A DNA stretch of 64,000 nucleotides from JAWKXU01 sp964468045 (GCA_964468045.1 CAYXTO010000001.1:124001-188000); one strand, 5' to 3'. Positions 53,433-62,357 are shown, counted from the first letter of the stretch. The notes: generated from the sequence alone by a model not told the origin. Program-made: numbers and translations.

Positions 53433-54869
53433 TCAGGCCAGCCCGCTCACCACCGCCAGCCCGAGAAAGGCGAAAAAGCCCATGGAATCGGTGATCATGG
53501 TGACGAATACCGAGCTGGCGACGGCCGGGTCCTGCTTGAGCCGGTCGAACAGCACCGGCACCAGCACGCCCGCCATTCCCGCGGTGATGATGTTGATGAT
53601 GACCGCGAGCGCGATCACCGCGCCGAGCAGGGGCGAGAAGATCACGGCGGTGGCAAGGCCGATCAGCGCCGCGACCGTACCGCCGTTCAGCAGCGCCACC
53701 CGCAGTTCGCGCCACAGGATGCGCCGCGTATTGGTGCGGGTGAGCTGGTTCATGGCGATGGCGCGCACCGCGACCGCCATGGTTTGCGTGCCGGCATTGC
53801 CGCCGATCGAGGCGACGATCGGCATGAGGATGGCGAGGGCGACCAGCTTTTCGATCGCCGCGTCGAAGCTGGCGATGATCAGGGAGGCGATCATCGCCGT
53901 GCCGAGATTGGCGATCAGCCAGCGGACCCGCGCGGCATAGGCGTCGCGCAGCGGTTCGTTGATGTCGCCTTCGCCCGCGCCGGAAAGGAGAAGGACGTCT
54001 TCCGCCGCTTCTTCCTGGATGATGTGCACGATGTCGTCGACCGTGAGCTGGCCGACCAGCCGCCCGCCTTCATCGACCACCGCCGCGGAGATCAACGCGT
54101 ATTTCTGGAAGCGCAGCGCGACTTCCTCCTGGTCCATCGTCACCGGGATCAGGGTCTGGTCGCGCTTCATCACGTCGGCCAGCGCAACATGGCGCGGCGT
54201 GCGCAGGATCCAGGACAGCTGGCAGGTGCCGACTGGCCGATGCTGCGGATCGACCACGAACACTTCCCAGAATTCGGTCGTCAGATTGCCGTTTTCGCGC
54301 AGGTAATCGATCAGGTCGCCCACGGTCATATGCTCGGGCACCGCGACGAGGTCGCGTTGCATCAGGCGCCCGGCGGTTTCCTCCGGATAGGCCAGCGCGC
54401 TTTCGATCGCGGCCCGGTCCGCCGGATCGAGCTCGGCCAGGACGGCGGCCTGATCTTCCTTGTCGAGGTCCTCGATCAGTTGGACAGCATCGTCCGTTTC
54501 GAGCTGTTCCGCGATCTCGGCGACGGCCTGCGGCGGCAGCGCCTCCATCATGTCGTCGCGGACGTAGTCGTTGAGTTCGGCAATCACGTCGCCGGTCATC
54601 AGGTCGGTGATGGCGGCGGCGAGATAGAGGCGTTCCTGAGGTTCGAGCAGCTCGAACAGGTCGGCGATGTCGGCCGGGTGAAGCGGCTCGACCAGGTCGT
54701 AGACCAGCCCGCTTTCCCCCTCTTCCAGCGCCCGGCGGATGCTGTTGACATACTCGGACTTGAGTCGGTCTTCCTCGTCCAGGCGATCGGCGCGCGTGCT
54801 CTCCGCCGCTATCACACGGTCGGCGGCCGACTCGGCCAGCAGCGTCTCGTCGTGTTCCTCGCTCGCCAT
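53433..54869 (-). CDS. mgtE: Magnesium transporter MgtE
   Basis: The 478-residue protein has the MgtE layout: a helical N-domain (PLHPADIADLFELLEPQERL), two CBS domains (about 150-270) and five transmembrane helices in the C-terminal third (GGNAGTQTMAVAVRAIAM is the conserved pore-region motif). The cytosolic N and CBS domains sense Mg2+ and gate the channel. ATG 54869 (MASEEHDETLL) is preferred; an upstream in-frame start at 54923 is possible. It is divergent from the cyclophilin gene. Confidence 0.95.
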   Translation of the reverse strand: MASEEHDETLLAESAADRVIAAESTRADRLDEEDRLKSEYVNSIRRALEEGESGLVYDLVEPLHPADIADLFELLEPQERLYLAAAITDLMTGDVIAELNDYVRDDMMEALPPQAVAEIAEQLETDDAVQLIEDLDKEDQAAVLAELDPADRAAIESALAYPEETAGRLMQRDLVAVPEHMTVGDLIDYLRENGNLTTEFWEVFVVDPQHRPVGTCQLSWILRTPRHVALADVMKRDQTLIPVTMDQEEVALRFQKYALISAAVVDEGGRLVGQLTVDDIVHIIQEEAAEDVLLLSGAGEGDINEPLRDAYAARVRWLIANLGTAMIASLIIASFDAAIEKLVALAILMPIVASIGGNAGTQTMAVAVRAIAMNQLTRTNTRRILWRELRVALLNGGTVAALIGLATAVIFSPLLGAVIALAVIINIITAGMAGVLVPVLFDRLKQDPAVASSVFVTMITDSMGFFAFLGLAVVSGLA

Positions 54870-54982
54870 CGCGCGTGGTGTATAATTGTGCGGCGCAAAA
54901 GCAACCGGCGAGCGCCGTGGCACGTGACTTTATTGCCCGCATCCCTATAGCAGCGGCAACGCATCAAGGAGTTTCGATTATC

Positions 54983-55432
54983 ATGGCCGACGAAAAGCTT
55001 ACACTTTCCCTCGAATCCGGCGACGTCGTGATCAAGCTGCGCCCCGATCTGGCCCCGGGCCATGTCGAGCGCATCGCCGAACTGACCAGGGAAGGATTCT
55101 ACGACGGAGTCGTGTTCCACCGCGTGATCCCCGGCTTCATGGCGCAGGGCGGCTGCCCCAATGGCACCGGCATGGGCGGGTCGGACAAGCCGGACCTGCA
55201 GGCCGAATTCAATGACGAGCCGCATGTGCGCGGCGTATGCTCGATGGCGCGCACATCCTATCCGCACAGCGCCAACAGCCAGTTCTTCATTTGCTTCGAC
55301 GATGCCCGCTTCCTCGACAAGCAATATACCGTGTGGGGCGAGGTGGAGTCCGGAATGGAGCACATCGATGCGCTTCCCAAGGGCGAGCCGCCGGCCAATC
55401 CGGGCAAGATCGTCAAGGCGACCGTAAGCTGA
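54983..55432 (+). CDS. Cyclophilin-type peptidyl-prolyl isomerase
   Basis: The 149-residue protein is a minimal cyclophilin with FHRVIPGFMAQGGC and SANSQFFICFDD, the catalytic-Arg and peptide-binding segments, and lacks a signal peptide, so it is cytoplasmic (PpiB-like). It speeds proline cis-trans isomerisation during folding. The ATG at 54983 is preceded by AAGGAG 11 bases upstream. It is divergent from mgtE and convergent with the LysR gene, with a GC hairpin between. Confidence 0.93.
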   Translation: MADEKLTLSLESGDVVIKLRPDLAPGHVERIAELTREGFYDGVVFHRVIPGFMAQGGCPNGTGMGGSDKPDLQAEFNDEPHVRGVCSMARTSYPHSANSQFFICFDDARFLDKQYTVWGEVESGMEHIDALPKGEPPANPGKIVKATVS

Positions 55433-55460
55433 AGGCCGGCGGACTCCGATGAATTTCCTC

Positions 55461-55485
55461 CCGGGCGGATCGAATGTCCGCCCGG
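55461..55485. terminator. Hairpin between convergent cyclophilin and LysR genes
   Basis: CCGGGCGGA (55461-55469) and TCCGCCCGG (55477-55485) form a perfect 9-bp stem with a 7-nt loop. The following U content is modest, so it is a probable but not textbook terminator for one or both genes. Confidence 0.6.
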
Positions 55486-55512
55486 TACCTTCGTTGCCGC
55501 TGGCCGGCGGCT

Positions 55513-56397
55513 TCAGAGATGGGCCTGGACCAGCCAGTCATGAAACAGCCGGACCGGGCGCGCTTCGAGCGCCTTCGGCCGGCAGACGAACCAGTAGCTG
55601 TACGGGCTTTCGACCGTCACATTGTATAGCTGGGTGATCCGCTTGTCGGCTGCGCGGCGGAAGTGGTCGTCATGCATGATGGCGATGCCGAGGCCCTGAG
55701 CCGCGGCTTCGAGGATCAACTGGCCCGAATCGTAATGATCGATCGCGGCGGGTTCCAGCTTTGAAATGCCGAGCGCGTCCTTCCATGCGCCGAAGCTGGC
55801 CGGCAGCTCGTTGTGAATCAGGAAGGTCTGCTTCGCGAGCTTGTCGACATCGGGCACGTCGCCGAGTTCCGCCGCCAGCTCGGGGGAACAGATCGCGTGC
55901 ACCAGATTGTGGTCCAGCTGCACCGCGTGGAAGGATTCGTCGGGCGTGCGGGTCAGGATGATCGCGCAATCGAGCGTGTCGCCCACCCGGTTTTCCAGAT
56001 GCGGGCCAGTGTCGATATCGAGATGCAGGCGCGGGTGCAGCTTGCGCAGCTCGGGCAGGCGGGGGAACAGCCGCTGGCTGCCGAACAGCGGCAGGACGCC
56101 CAAGTGGAGCCGCAGCAGCGAATGGTTTTCGGACTGCCCTTCCACCGCCAGCGCCAGCGCTTCCAGATGCGGGGCGACCGCATCGTAGAACATGCGGCCG
56201 TCGTCCGTCAGCTTCATCGTCTGATGGGCGCGGGTGAACAGCTTCTTCCCGATGAAATCTTCGAGATTGGCCACGCGGCGCGAGAGCGCGGATGGGGACA
56301 GGCCGAGCTCATCCGCGGCCGCCCGGGCGGAACCGAGGCGAACGATACGCACGAAGGCTTCGAGCGCGCGGAGGGGAGGCAGGCGGCGGACAGGCAT
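55513..56397 (-). CDS. LysR-family regulator, GcvA-like
   Basis: The 294-residue protein has a LysR HTH (RLGSARAAADELGLSPSALS, then RRVANLEDFIGKKLF) and a periplasmic-binding-protein-like sensor domain. The RLPPLRALEAFVRI start and the VCRPKALEARPVRLFHDWL end fit the GcvA group. No metabolic gene is next to it on either side to suggest a target. It occupies the place downstream of corC where lnt is often found in alphaproteobacteria. Confidence 0.88.
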   Translation of the reverse strand: MPVRRLPPLRALEAFVRIVRLGSARAAADELGLSPSALSRRVANLEDFIGKKLFTRAHQTMKLTDDGRMFYDAVAPHLEALALAVEGQSENHSLLRLHLGVLPLFGSQRLFPRLPELRKLHPRLHLDIDTGPHLENRVGDTLDCAIILTRTPDESFHAVQLDHNLVHAICSPELAAELGDVPDVDKLAKQTFLIHNELPASFGAWKDALGISKLEPAAIDHYDSGQLILEAAAQGLGIAIMHDDHFRRAADKRITQLYNVTVESPYSYWFVCRPKALEARPVRLFHDWLVQAHL

Positions 56398-56532
56398 CGC
56401 GGTAAGTTACTGGGTTTCTTGTCCTCAAAGGGATGGCTGCTTTGCAATTCATCAAGGCTTCAGAGGCCCAAGGCGGGCGAGATTAATGGGCTTGCGATAC
56501 CCTGTCACTGCCTCAATGGAACTTATCGACGC

Positions 56533-57462
56533 CTATCCATCCTCTTCCTCGGGCCAGCGCGGAGCCGGCGGATGCAGCCGCAACCGCGTGACATGGCGTT
56601 CATTGCCGTCGATGATTTCGATCTGCCAGCCGCTCTCATGGGCCAGCACCGTGCCGACCGGCGGAACCTGTCCTGCCAGCACGAAGGCAAGGCCGCCCAG
56701 CGTATCGACGGACTCCTCAACCTCGCCCAGCCGCTCGTCGACCTGCTCGGCGACATCCTCGAGCTCGGCCCGCGCATCGGCTTCCCATATTCCGTCGCCG
56801 ATCGGTATGATCAGCTCCTCGGGCGCGTCGTCATGCTCGTCCTCGATGTCGCCGACGATCTCCTCGACCAGATCCTCGATGGTGATGATGCCATCGACTC
56901 CGGAATATTCATCGACCACGACCGCCAGATGGGTCCGGCGCGCGCGCATGTCCGCCAGCACGTCCACCGCGTTCCTCGCCTGGGGAACGTAGAGCGGCTG
57001 GCGCATCAGCACGGTCCAGTCGGCGGGCGGCTGCGTGCCGGTCGCCAAAAAGGGAAACACATCCTTGATGTGAATCATCCCGATCACTTCGTCGAGCGTG
57101 TCGCGATAGACCGGAAGGCGGGAATGGCCATGTTCGGCGAACAGCGCGACCAGTTCCTCCCAGGTCGCGCAGGCCGGCGCGGCGATGATCTCGCCCCGCG
57201 GAATCGCGACGTCGTCGGCATCATGCTCGCTGAAGTGGAGGAGATTGCGCAGCATCTGCAATTCGACCTTGGAAAGGTCGCCATTGCTGCTGCCCTCAAC
57301 GCCGCGATGCTCTTCCTCATGCTCGTCGATCGCTTCCTCGAGTTGCGCGCGCAGGGATTGCTCGTCGCTCTCTCCCTCGAAGAAACGCCGGATGACGCGC
57401 CAGAGACCGCTGCTACTGTCTGCGTCTCCCGCGCTGGCTTCACCATGTCTTTCGTCGGGCAT
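56533..57462 (-). CDS. CorC/hemolysin-like CBS protein
   Basis: The 309-residue protein lacks the membrane DUF21 domain. It has an acidic helical N-terminus, two CBS domains (IPRGEIIAAPACATWEELVA...IHIKDVFPF and YVPQARNAVDVLADM...ITIEDLVEEIVGDIEDE), and a C-terminal transporter-associated domain. This is the CorC type, linked to Mg2+/Co2+ efflux control, and typically follows ybeY. It lies six bases after ybeY in a tight cluster. Confidence 0.92.
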   Translation of the reverse strand: MPDERHGEASAGDADSSSGLWRVIRRFFEGESDEQSLRAQLEEAIDEHEEEHRGVEGSSNGDLSKVELQMLRNLLHFSEHDADDVAIPRGEIIAAPACATWEELVALFAEHGHSRLPVYRDTLDEVIGMIHIKDVFPFLATGTQPPADWTVLMRQPLYVPQARNAVDVLADMRARRTHLAVVVDEYSGVDGIITIEDLVEEIVGDIEDEHDDAPEELIIPIGDGIWEADARAELEDVAEQVDERLGEVEESVDTLGGLAFVLAGQVPPVGTVLAHESGWQIEIIDGNERHVTRLRLHPPAPRWPEEEDG

Positions 57463-57468
57463 CGCCCG

Positions 57469-57978
57469 TTACTCATCCCCCTGAGGTTGTGTATGGTCCC
57501 CATATGGGTCGGCGATGCCCAGTTGTGCAAGCGCCTTTATTTCGAGTTCTTCCATAATCCGTGCGTCGGCCGCCGAGATTTCATGATCGTGGCCCGCCAG
57601 ATGGAGCATGCCGTGGATCAGGAGATGCGTCGCGTGATCGGTCAGGGGCACTCCTTTCTCCGCCGCTTCCCGCACGCATGTTTCATGCGCAAGGGCGATA
57701 TCTCCCAGCATGACAGGCGGGCCTGCGGGCGCCAGCGCGAGCAATTCATCGTGTTCGATCATGGGAAAGGACAGCACGTTGGTTGGCTTGTCCTTGTTCC
57801 GCCACTCCCGGTTGAGTGCATGGATTTCGCTATCGCCGGTGAACAGGATACTCGTGACTAGGCGCGGATTCCCGAGCTCCGGCACGATTGACGCCAGCGC
57901 CTCTGCCGAACGGCGGGCCAGCGCCTCCCAGTCCATGGTAGCCGGCCAGGGGCTTTCGATATCCGTTTCCAGTTCCAT
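57469..57978 (-). CDS. ybeY: Endoribonuclease YbeY (16S rRNA maturation)
   Basis: The 169-residue protein has the metal-binding signature HGMLHLAGHDH, a zinc-dependent endoribonuclease needed for 16S 3'-end processing and ribosome quality control. The N-terminal half shows NREWRNKDKPTNVLSFPM, as in other YbeY proteins. It lies 23 bp after phoH and six bases before corC, the conserved phoH-ybeY-corC order. Confidence 0.96.
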   Translation of the reverse strand: MELETDIESPWPATMDWEALARRSAEALASIVPELGNPRLVTSILFTGDSEIHALNREWRNKDKPTNVLSFPMIEHDELLALAPAGPPVMLGDIALAHETCVREAAEKGVPLTDHATHLLIHGMLHLAGHDHEISAADARIMEELEIKALAQLGIADPYGDHTQPQGDE

Positions 57979-58001
57979 CCCTGCAAGATCGGCTGAACGG
58001 T

Positions 58002-59033
58002 TCAGCTGCCTTTGCCTTCATAGGCTTCGACGATGCGGCCGACGATGGGATGGCGCACCACGTCCGCCGAACTGAAACGGATCAGGCCGATGCCCTGTAT
58101 GCCTTCCAGACGGTTGACCGCATCGGCAAGGCCGCTCTGCGAGACACCCCCCGGAATATCGACCTGTTTCGGGTCGCCGCAAATCACCATCCGGCTGTTC
58201 TGGCCGAAGCGGGTGAGGAACATCTTCATCTGTGCCGGGGTGGTGTTCTGGGCCTCGTCCAGGATCACGAAGGCGTCGGCCAGGGTGCGGCCGCGCATGA
58301 AGGCGATCGGCGCGATCTCGATCTCGCCCGAGGCCAGGCGCCGTTCCACCTGCTCAGGCGGCATGCAGTCATAGAGTGCGTCGTAAAGCGGACGGAGATA
58401 GGGATCGACCTTCTCTTTCATGTCGCCTGGCAGGAAGCCCAGCCGTTCGCCCGCTTCCACCGCCGGACGCGAGAGGATCAGCCGCTGCACGCTGCCGGTG
58501 ATGAGCTGGCTGACGGCCTGGGCAACGGCCAGATAGGTCTTGCCCGTACCGGCCGGGCCGAGCGCGAAGATGATCTCGTCCCGCGCAAGAGCCCGCATAT
58601 ATTCGATCTGCGTGGCCGAGCGGGGCACGATGGTCTTGCGCCGGGTGCGGATCATGATGGGAGGGCTGCTTTCCTTGCCGGAAATGATCCCTTCGAGCGT
58701 GGGTTCGCTGGACATGGCGATCAGGGCTTCGATCGCGCCGGCGTCCAGCTCCTGCCCGGCCAGCAGGCGCTGGTGCATTCCCCGGAGAACGTCTCGCGCG
58801 CGCGCGACACCATCTTCCGTTCCTTCGATCTGCACCCGGTTGCCGCGCGCCGAAATATAGACGCCAAGGCGGTTTTCGATCTGGACGAGATTGGCATCGA
58901 ATTCGCCGAACAGCGCCCCCAGCACCGTCTGCTCGTCGAACTCCACTTCAACCCGGGCACGGCGCGATGCGTTGCGGCGATCCTCGGGGTGGGCGAGCGC
59001 AGAATGATCTGCGCGGGATGCTTTGCGGGCCAT
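58002..59033 (-). CDS. PhoH-family ATPase
   Basis: The 343-residue protein has an N-terminal KH-like segment (about 20-100) and a PhoH ATPase with Walker A GPAGTGKTYLAVAQ, PAVEAGERLGFLPGDMKEKV, DAFVILDEAQNTTPAQMKMF and GDPKQVDIPGG. It is probably involved in RNA metabolism with YbeY. The ATG at 59033 has GGAG just upstream; the frame stays open further back but without family similarity. miaB precedes it on the same strand. Confidence 0.94.
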   Translation of the reverse strand: MARKASRADHSALAHPEDRRNASRRARVEVEFDEQTVLGALFGEFDANLVQIENRLGVYISARGNRVQIEGTEDGVARARDVLRGMHQRLLAGQELDAGAIEALIAMSSEPTLEGIISGKESSPPIMIRTRRKTIVPRSATQIEYMRALARDEIIFALGPAGTGKTYLAVAQAVSQLITGSVQRLILSRPAVEAGERLGFLPGDMKEKVDPYLRPLYDALYDCMPPEQVERRLASGEIEIAPIAFMRGRTLADAFVILDEAQNTTPAQMKMFLTRFGQNSRMVICGDPKQVDIPGGVSQSGLADAVNRLEGIQGIGLIRFSSADVVRHPIVGRIVEAYEGKGS

Positions 59034-59118
59034 GCGCTCCTTTCGTCTGGTGAGTCGCAGGATAAGCGCCCCGCATCGAGGCGCAAGCGCTTGTGCGCCA
59101 TGCGTCGGTGGAAAACGG

Positions 59119-60453
59119 TCAGGCCGCCGCTTGTGTGGCCAGGATGCCGCGCAGGGAATTGGGGCCGGCTTCGGCCAGATCGACAGTGACCATATCGCCG
59201 ATTTCCGCATCCCCTGCGAAATGCACCGATTGCAGCCAGGGCGACTTGCCCAGCCATTGCCCGGGATGCTTGCCCTTGCGTTCCACCAGCACCTCGCAGC
59301 GCAGGCCGACCGATTTCCGGTTGAAGGCATATTGATCCCGATTGATCGCGGCCTGGAGGCGCTGAAGTCGCTCATCCATTACCGCAGCCGGAATCTGGTG
59401 CTCCATCGTGGCTGCGGGGGTGCCGGGGCGGGGGCTGTATTTGAAGCTGAAGGCCTGCGCATAGCCCACGGAATCGACAAGCTTCAGCGTGTCGGAAAAA
59501 TCCTGTTCGGTTTCGCCGGGGAAGCCGACGATGAAATCGCCTGAAAGTGCGATATCGGGCCTTGCCGTGCGGAAACGCTCCAGCAGCCGCAGGTAGCTTT
59601 CGACCGTATGGCTGCGGTTCATCGCCTTGAGGACCGGATTGCTGCCCGATTGCACCGGCAAGTGCAGATAGGGCATCAGCTTGCCCACTTCGCCATGCGC
59701 GGCGATCAGCCCTTCGGTCACGTCATTGGGGTGGCTGGTGGTGTAGCGTATGCGCTGCAGATCCGGCAGCTTTGCCAGTTCGCGGATCAGCCCGTCCAGA
59801 CCGATGGCGCGGCCCCTGGCGTCCTCGCCGGTCCAGGCATTCACGTTCTGGCCCAGCAAGGTGATCTCGCGCGCGCCGGCTTCTGTCAATCTTTCCGCTT
59901 CGGCCTGTAAGTCGAGAAAAGGCCGGGAGATTTCCGCGCCTCGCGTATAGGGCACCACGCAATAGGTGCAGAACTTGTCGCAGCCTTCCTGAACGGTGAG
60001 GAAAGCGGATGCGCCGGCCCTCCGGCGCGCGGGAAGGGCGTCGAACTTGGCGGCTGCCGGCATGTCGGTGTCGGTTGCCCGTTGCCCGGCCGCGGCCCGC
60101 TCCACCATTTCGGGCAGTCGGTGATAGGCTTGCGGGCCGACCACCATGGAGACCGACGGGGCGCGGGCCATGATCTCCTCGCCTTCGGCCTGGGCGACGC
60201 AGCCCGCCACGGCAATGAGCGGAGTGGTTCCATCCTCGCGGCGCAGGCGGCCAATGTCCGAATAGACCTTGTCCGCCGCCTTTTCCCGGATGTGGCAGGT
60301 ATTGAGGACCACGAGATCCGCGTCAGCCCCGTCGGGAGCCGGGGTCAGGCCCTTCTCGGCAAGCAATTCGGACATGCGCTCGCCGTCATAGACGTTCATC
60401 TGGCAGCCGAAGCTCTTGACCCGATAGGTCCTGGGAGGCGAGGTGGGACGCAT
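59119..60453 (-). CDS. miaB: tRNA-2-methylthio-N6-isopentenyladenosine synthase MiaB
   Basis: MiaB adds the methylthio group at tRNA position 37 by radical SAM chemistry. The 444-residue protein has the N-terminal cluster cysteines (FGCQMNVYD, NTCHIREKA, GCVAQAEGE), the radical SAM triad C-x3-C-x2-C in GCDKFCTYCVVPYTRGAE, and a C-terminal TRAM domain. The start MRPTSPPRTYRVKSFGCQM is typical. It lies between plsC and phoH. Confidence 0.97.
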   Translation of the reverse strand: MRPTSPPRTYRVKSFGCQMNVYDGERMSELLAEKGLTPAPDGADADLVVLNTCHIREKAADKVYSDIGRLRREDGTTPLIAVAGCVAQAEGEEIMARAPSVSMVVGPQAYHRLPEMVERAAAGQRATDTDMPAAAKFDALPARRRAGASAFLTVQEGCDKFCTYCVVPYTRGAEISRPFLDLQAEAERLTEAGAREITLLGQNVNAWTGEDARGRAIGLDGLIRELAKLPDLQRIRYTTSHPNDVTEGLIAAHGEVGKLMPYLHLPVQSGSNPVLKAMNRSHTVESYLRLLERFRTARPDIALSGDFIVGFPGETEQDFSDTLKLVDSVGYAQAFSFKYSPRPGTPAATMEHQIPAAVMDERLQRLQAAINRDQYAFNRKSVGLRCEVLVERKGKHPGQWLGKSPWLQSVHFAGDAEIGDMVTVDLAEAGPNSLRGILATQAAA

Positions 60454-60498
60454 GGTCGCGCCCTTAGGTCAAAATGCCCCGTTTTTGAAGAGGAGACC

Positions 60499-61248
60499 TC
60501 ATGCCTCCTGCAATCGGGTGGCTATGGCGGTCCAGGCGACGGCGGCCATGGCCTTGCGATTGTGCAGCGCCTCCCCTGAAAGGGGTTCCAGGAAGCATAC
60601 GGTGACATGGACCGGGCGCAGGCTGCCCGCGATCCGCTTGAAATTGTCCAGGCCGGGCTCATCGCCGAGCCATGCAATCCGCCCTGCCTCCCTGTAGAGG
60701 AGCAGAACCGGCTGCACGGCGACCCCTTCAGGCAATGGTTCGATCGCGGAAAGCAGGGCCGATTTGAAGGGAAGTAAGCTTTCCCCATCGCCTGTCGTGC
60801 CTTCCGGGAACAGGGTGATCGCCCCGACGTCATCCAGCGCGAAGCGGATGGCCTCGGCCTGCCCGGATACGCTGCTGCGCCGGTGCCGGGCAACGAACAC
60901 GGTGTCGTTCATTCGGCACAGCCATCGCAATATGGGGTTCGCCGCCAACCCGTCATGCGCAACGAATGCGCTGCCGCTGGCGGCGGCAATCGCGGGGATA
61001 TCCAGCCAGCTTACATGATTGGACAAATACAGGGCATTCCGGCTCGGCATGCCCTCGATGGACAGTTTCATGCCTGCGATCCGCCCAATCCCTGAAAGGA
61101 ACATGCGGGGCCAGAAGCGGCGCAGGCCGAGCAACCGCCAAAGATAATAGAACGGAAGGCAGAACAGCATCAGGGCCAGCATCAGCATGGCCCTGGCCAT
61201 CAGCAGGGACCAACCCGTCAGCCCGATGCGGGGAGACGGCGCGGGCAT
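60499..61248 (-). CDS. 1-acyl-sn-glycerol-3-phosphate acyltransferase (PlsC-like)
   Basis: The 249-residue membrane-bound enzyme has an N-terminal hydrophobic helix (LLMARAMLMLALMLFCLPFY). Its acyltransferase motifs are HVSWLD (Hx4D) and LFPEGTTGDGE. It would acylate lysophosphatidate or a related lysolipid at the inner membrane. It starts eight bases after fur and precedes miaB, the common alphaproteobacterial order fur-plsC-miaB. Confidence 0.92.
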   Translation of the reverse strand: MPAPSPRIGLTGWSLLMARAMLMLALMLFCLPFYYLWRLLGLRRFWPRMFLSGIGRIAGMKLSIEGMPSRNALYLSNHVSWLDIPAIAAASGSAFVAHDGLAANPILRWLCRMNDTVFVARHRRSSVSGQAEAIRFALDDVGAITLFPEGTTGDGESLLPFKSALLSAIEPLPEGVAVQPVLLLYREAGRIAWLGDEPGLDNFKRIAGSLRPVHVTVCFLEPLSGEALHNRKAMAAVAWTAIATRLQEA

Positions 61249-61256
61249 CGCGTGGT

Positions 61257-61679
61257 TCAGCCTTCGCGGTCGATCTTGACGCCGTACAGTTCCATGCGGT
61301 GATCGACCAGCCGGTATCCGAGCTTCTCCGCTATCTGCTTTTGCAGGGCCTCGAGCTCGGGATCGACGAATTCGACGACCTTGCCGGATTCGACATCGAT
61401 CAGGTGATCGTGATGCGATTCCGGCGCCGCTTCATAACGGGCGCGGCCGTCGCCAAAATCGTGCCGGTCAAGGATGCCGGCTTCTTCGAACAGACGAACG
61501 GTACGATAGACGGTTGCGATCGAGATGCCGGGATCGATGCTGGATGCACGTTCGTGCAGCTTTTCGACATCGGGGTGGTCATCGCTCTCCGAAAGGACGC
61601 GGGCAATGACCCGTCGCTGCTCTGTGATCCGCAAGCCGCGATCATGGCACAATTGTTCGATGTCGATAGCGTGTGGCAA
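61257..61679 (-). CDS. fur: Ferric uptake regulator Fur
   Basis: The 140-residue protein has the Fur winged helix (LRITEQRRVIARVLSESDDH, ISIATVYRTVRLFEEAGIL) and the metal-binding HHDHLIDVESGKVVEF. The CxxC pair that follows HHDHLI in E. coli Fur is missing, as in other alphaproteobacterial Fur/Mur-type proteins, so manganese sensing is also possible. The start appears to be TTG at 61679 (LPHAIDIEQLCHDRGL); no ATG exists near the N-terminus. A strong hairpin terminator ends only 17 bases upstream. plsC follows after eight bases. Confidence 0.9.
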   Translation of the reverse strand: MPHAIDIEQLCHDRGLRITEQRRVIARVLSESDDHPDVEKLHERASSIDPGISIATVYRTVRLFEEAGILDRHDFGDGRARYEAAPESHHDHLIDVESGKVVEFVDPELEALQKQIAEKLGYRLVDHRMELYGVKIDREG

Positions 61680-61696
61680 AGTTTGTCTCGTCGAAT

Positions 61697-61735
61697 AAAA
61701 AAGCCCCGCGAAGCTTAGCGCCGCGGGGCTTTTTT
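61697..61735. terminator. Strong bidirectional intrinsic terminator between mucR and fur
   Basis: AAAAAAGCCCCGCG (61697-61710) pairs perfectly with CGCGGGGCTTTTTT (61722-61735) around an 11-nt loop. It terminates mucR transcription on the minus strand and leaves only 17 bases before the fur TTG. Confidence 0.9.
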
Positions 61736-61759
61736 CACAAGTCGTCGGCTGGACGCAAT

Positions 61760-62203
61760 TCAGGCCTTCGCGCGCGGCTTGCGGCCCCTGCGCTGTCCCG
61801 GCTTGCGGCCAAGGCCAATCTTCTTGGCGAGTTCCCGGCGTTTCTCCGCATAATTGGGAGCGACCATCGGATAATCGGCGGGCAGGCCCCAGCGCTGGCG
61901 GTACTGCTCGGGCGTGAGATTGTAATGGGTCATCAGATGGCGCTTCAGCATTTTCAGCTTCTTGCCGTCTTCCAGGCACACGATGTAGTCGGGCTTTACG
62001 GAAGAGCGCACCGCAACTGCCGGCTTGGGCGCTTCTTCTTCGACCACTTCGGTTTCGCCGAGGTCGGCAAGCGCTGAATAAACGCTCTTGATAAGCTGGG
62101 GCACATCTTCGACCGCCACGTTATTATTGGCGACATGAGCCGCGACAATATCGGAAGTCAGCGTGATCAGTGTTTCTTTCATGTCGATCTCGATATTTTC
62201 CAT
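61760..62203 (-). CDS. MucR-family zinc-finger regulator
   Basis: The 147-residue protein has an N-terminal oligomerisation part (LITLTSDIVAAHVANNNVAV) and the MucR/Ros C2H2-like finger (CLEDGKKLKMLKRHLMTHYN then LTPEQYRQRWGLP), with a basic, GRKPRAKA-type tail. MucR proteins repress genes through AT-rich, TpA-containing DNA. The ATG at 62203 follows GAGGAAAAA; longer (62236) and shorter (62182) ATG starts exist. Upstream DNA is strongly AT-rich, fitting autoregulation. Confidence 0.9.
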   Translation of the reverse strand: MENIEIDMKETLITLTSDIVAAHVANNNVAVEDVPQLIKSVYSALADLGETEVVEEEAPKPAVAVRSSVKPDYIVCLEDGKKLKMLKRHLMTHYNLTPEQYRQRWGLPADYPMVAPNYAEKRRELAKKIGLGRKPGQRRGRKPRAKA

Positions 62204-62250
62204 TTTTTCCTCAGCATGGTGCTTCGAGTCACCCAATGGGAAGGGACTAT

Positions 62251-62330
62251 ATTATAGATTTATGGGTAGCTCGGAAATCGCGAGTCGCGCCATGCATCGG
62301 AGTTATCATATTTTCAAGCATAAAATGCTT
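62251..62330 (-). promoter_or_regulatory. AT-rich mucR promoter region with AAGCAT palindrome
   Basis: On the minus strand TATAAT (62256-62251) is a consensus -10 about 50 bp before the mucR ATG, with a poor -35. Further up, AAGCAT-AAA-ATGCTT (62316-62330) is a perfect inverted repeat. MucR self-binding is inferred only from family habits. Confidence 0.4.
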
Positions 62331-62357
62331 CGACAGTAGATTGACGGTCAGGAATAT

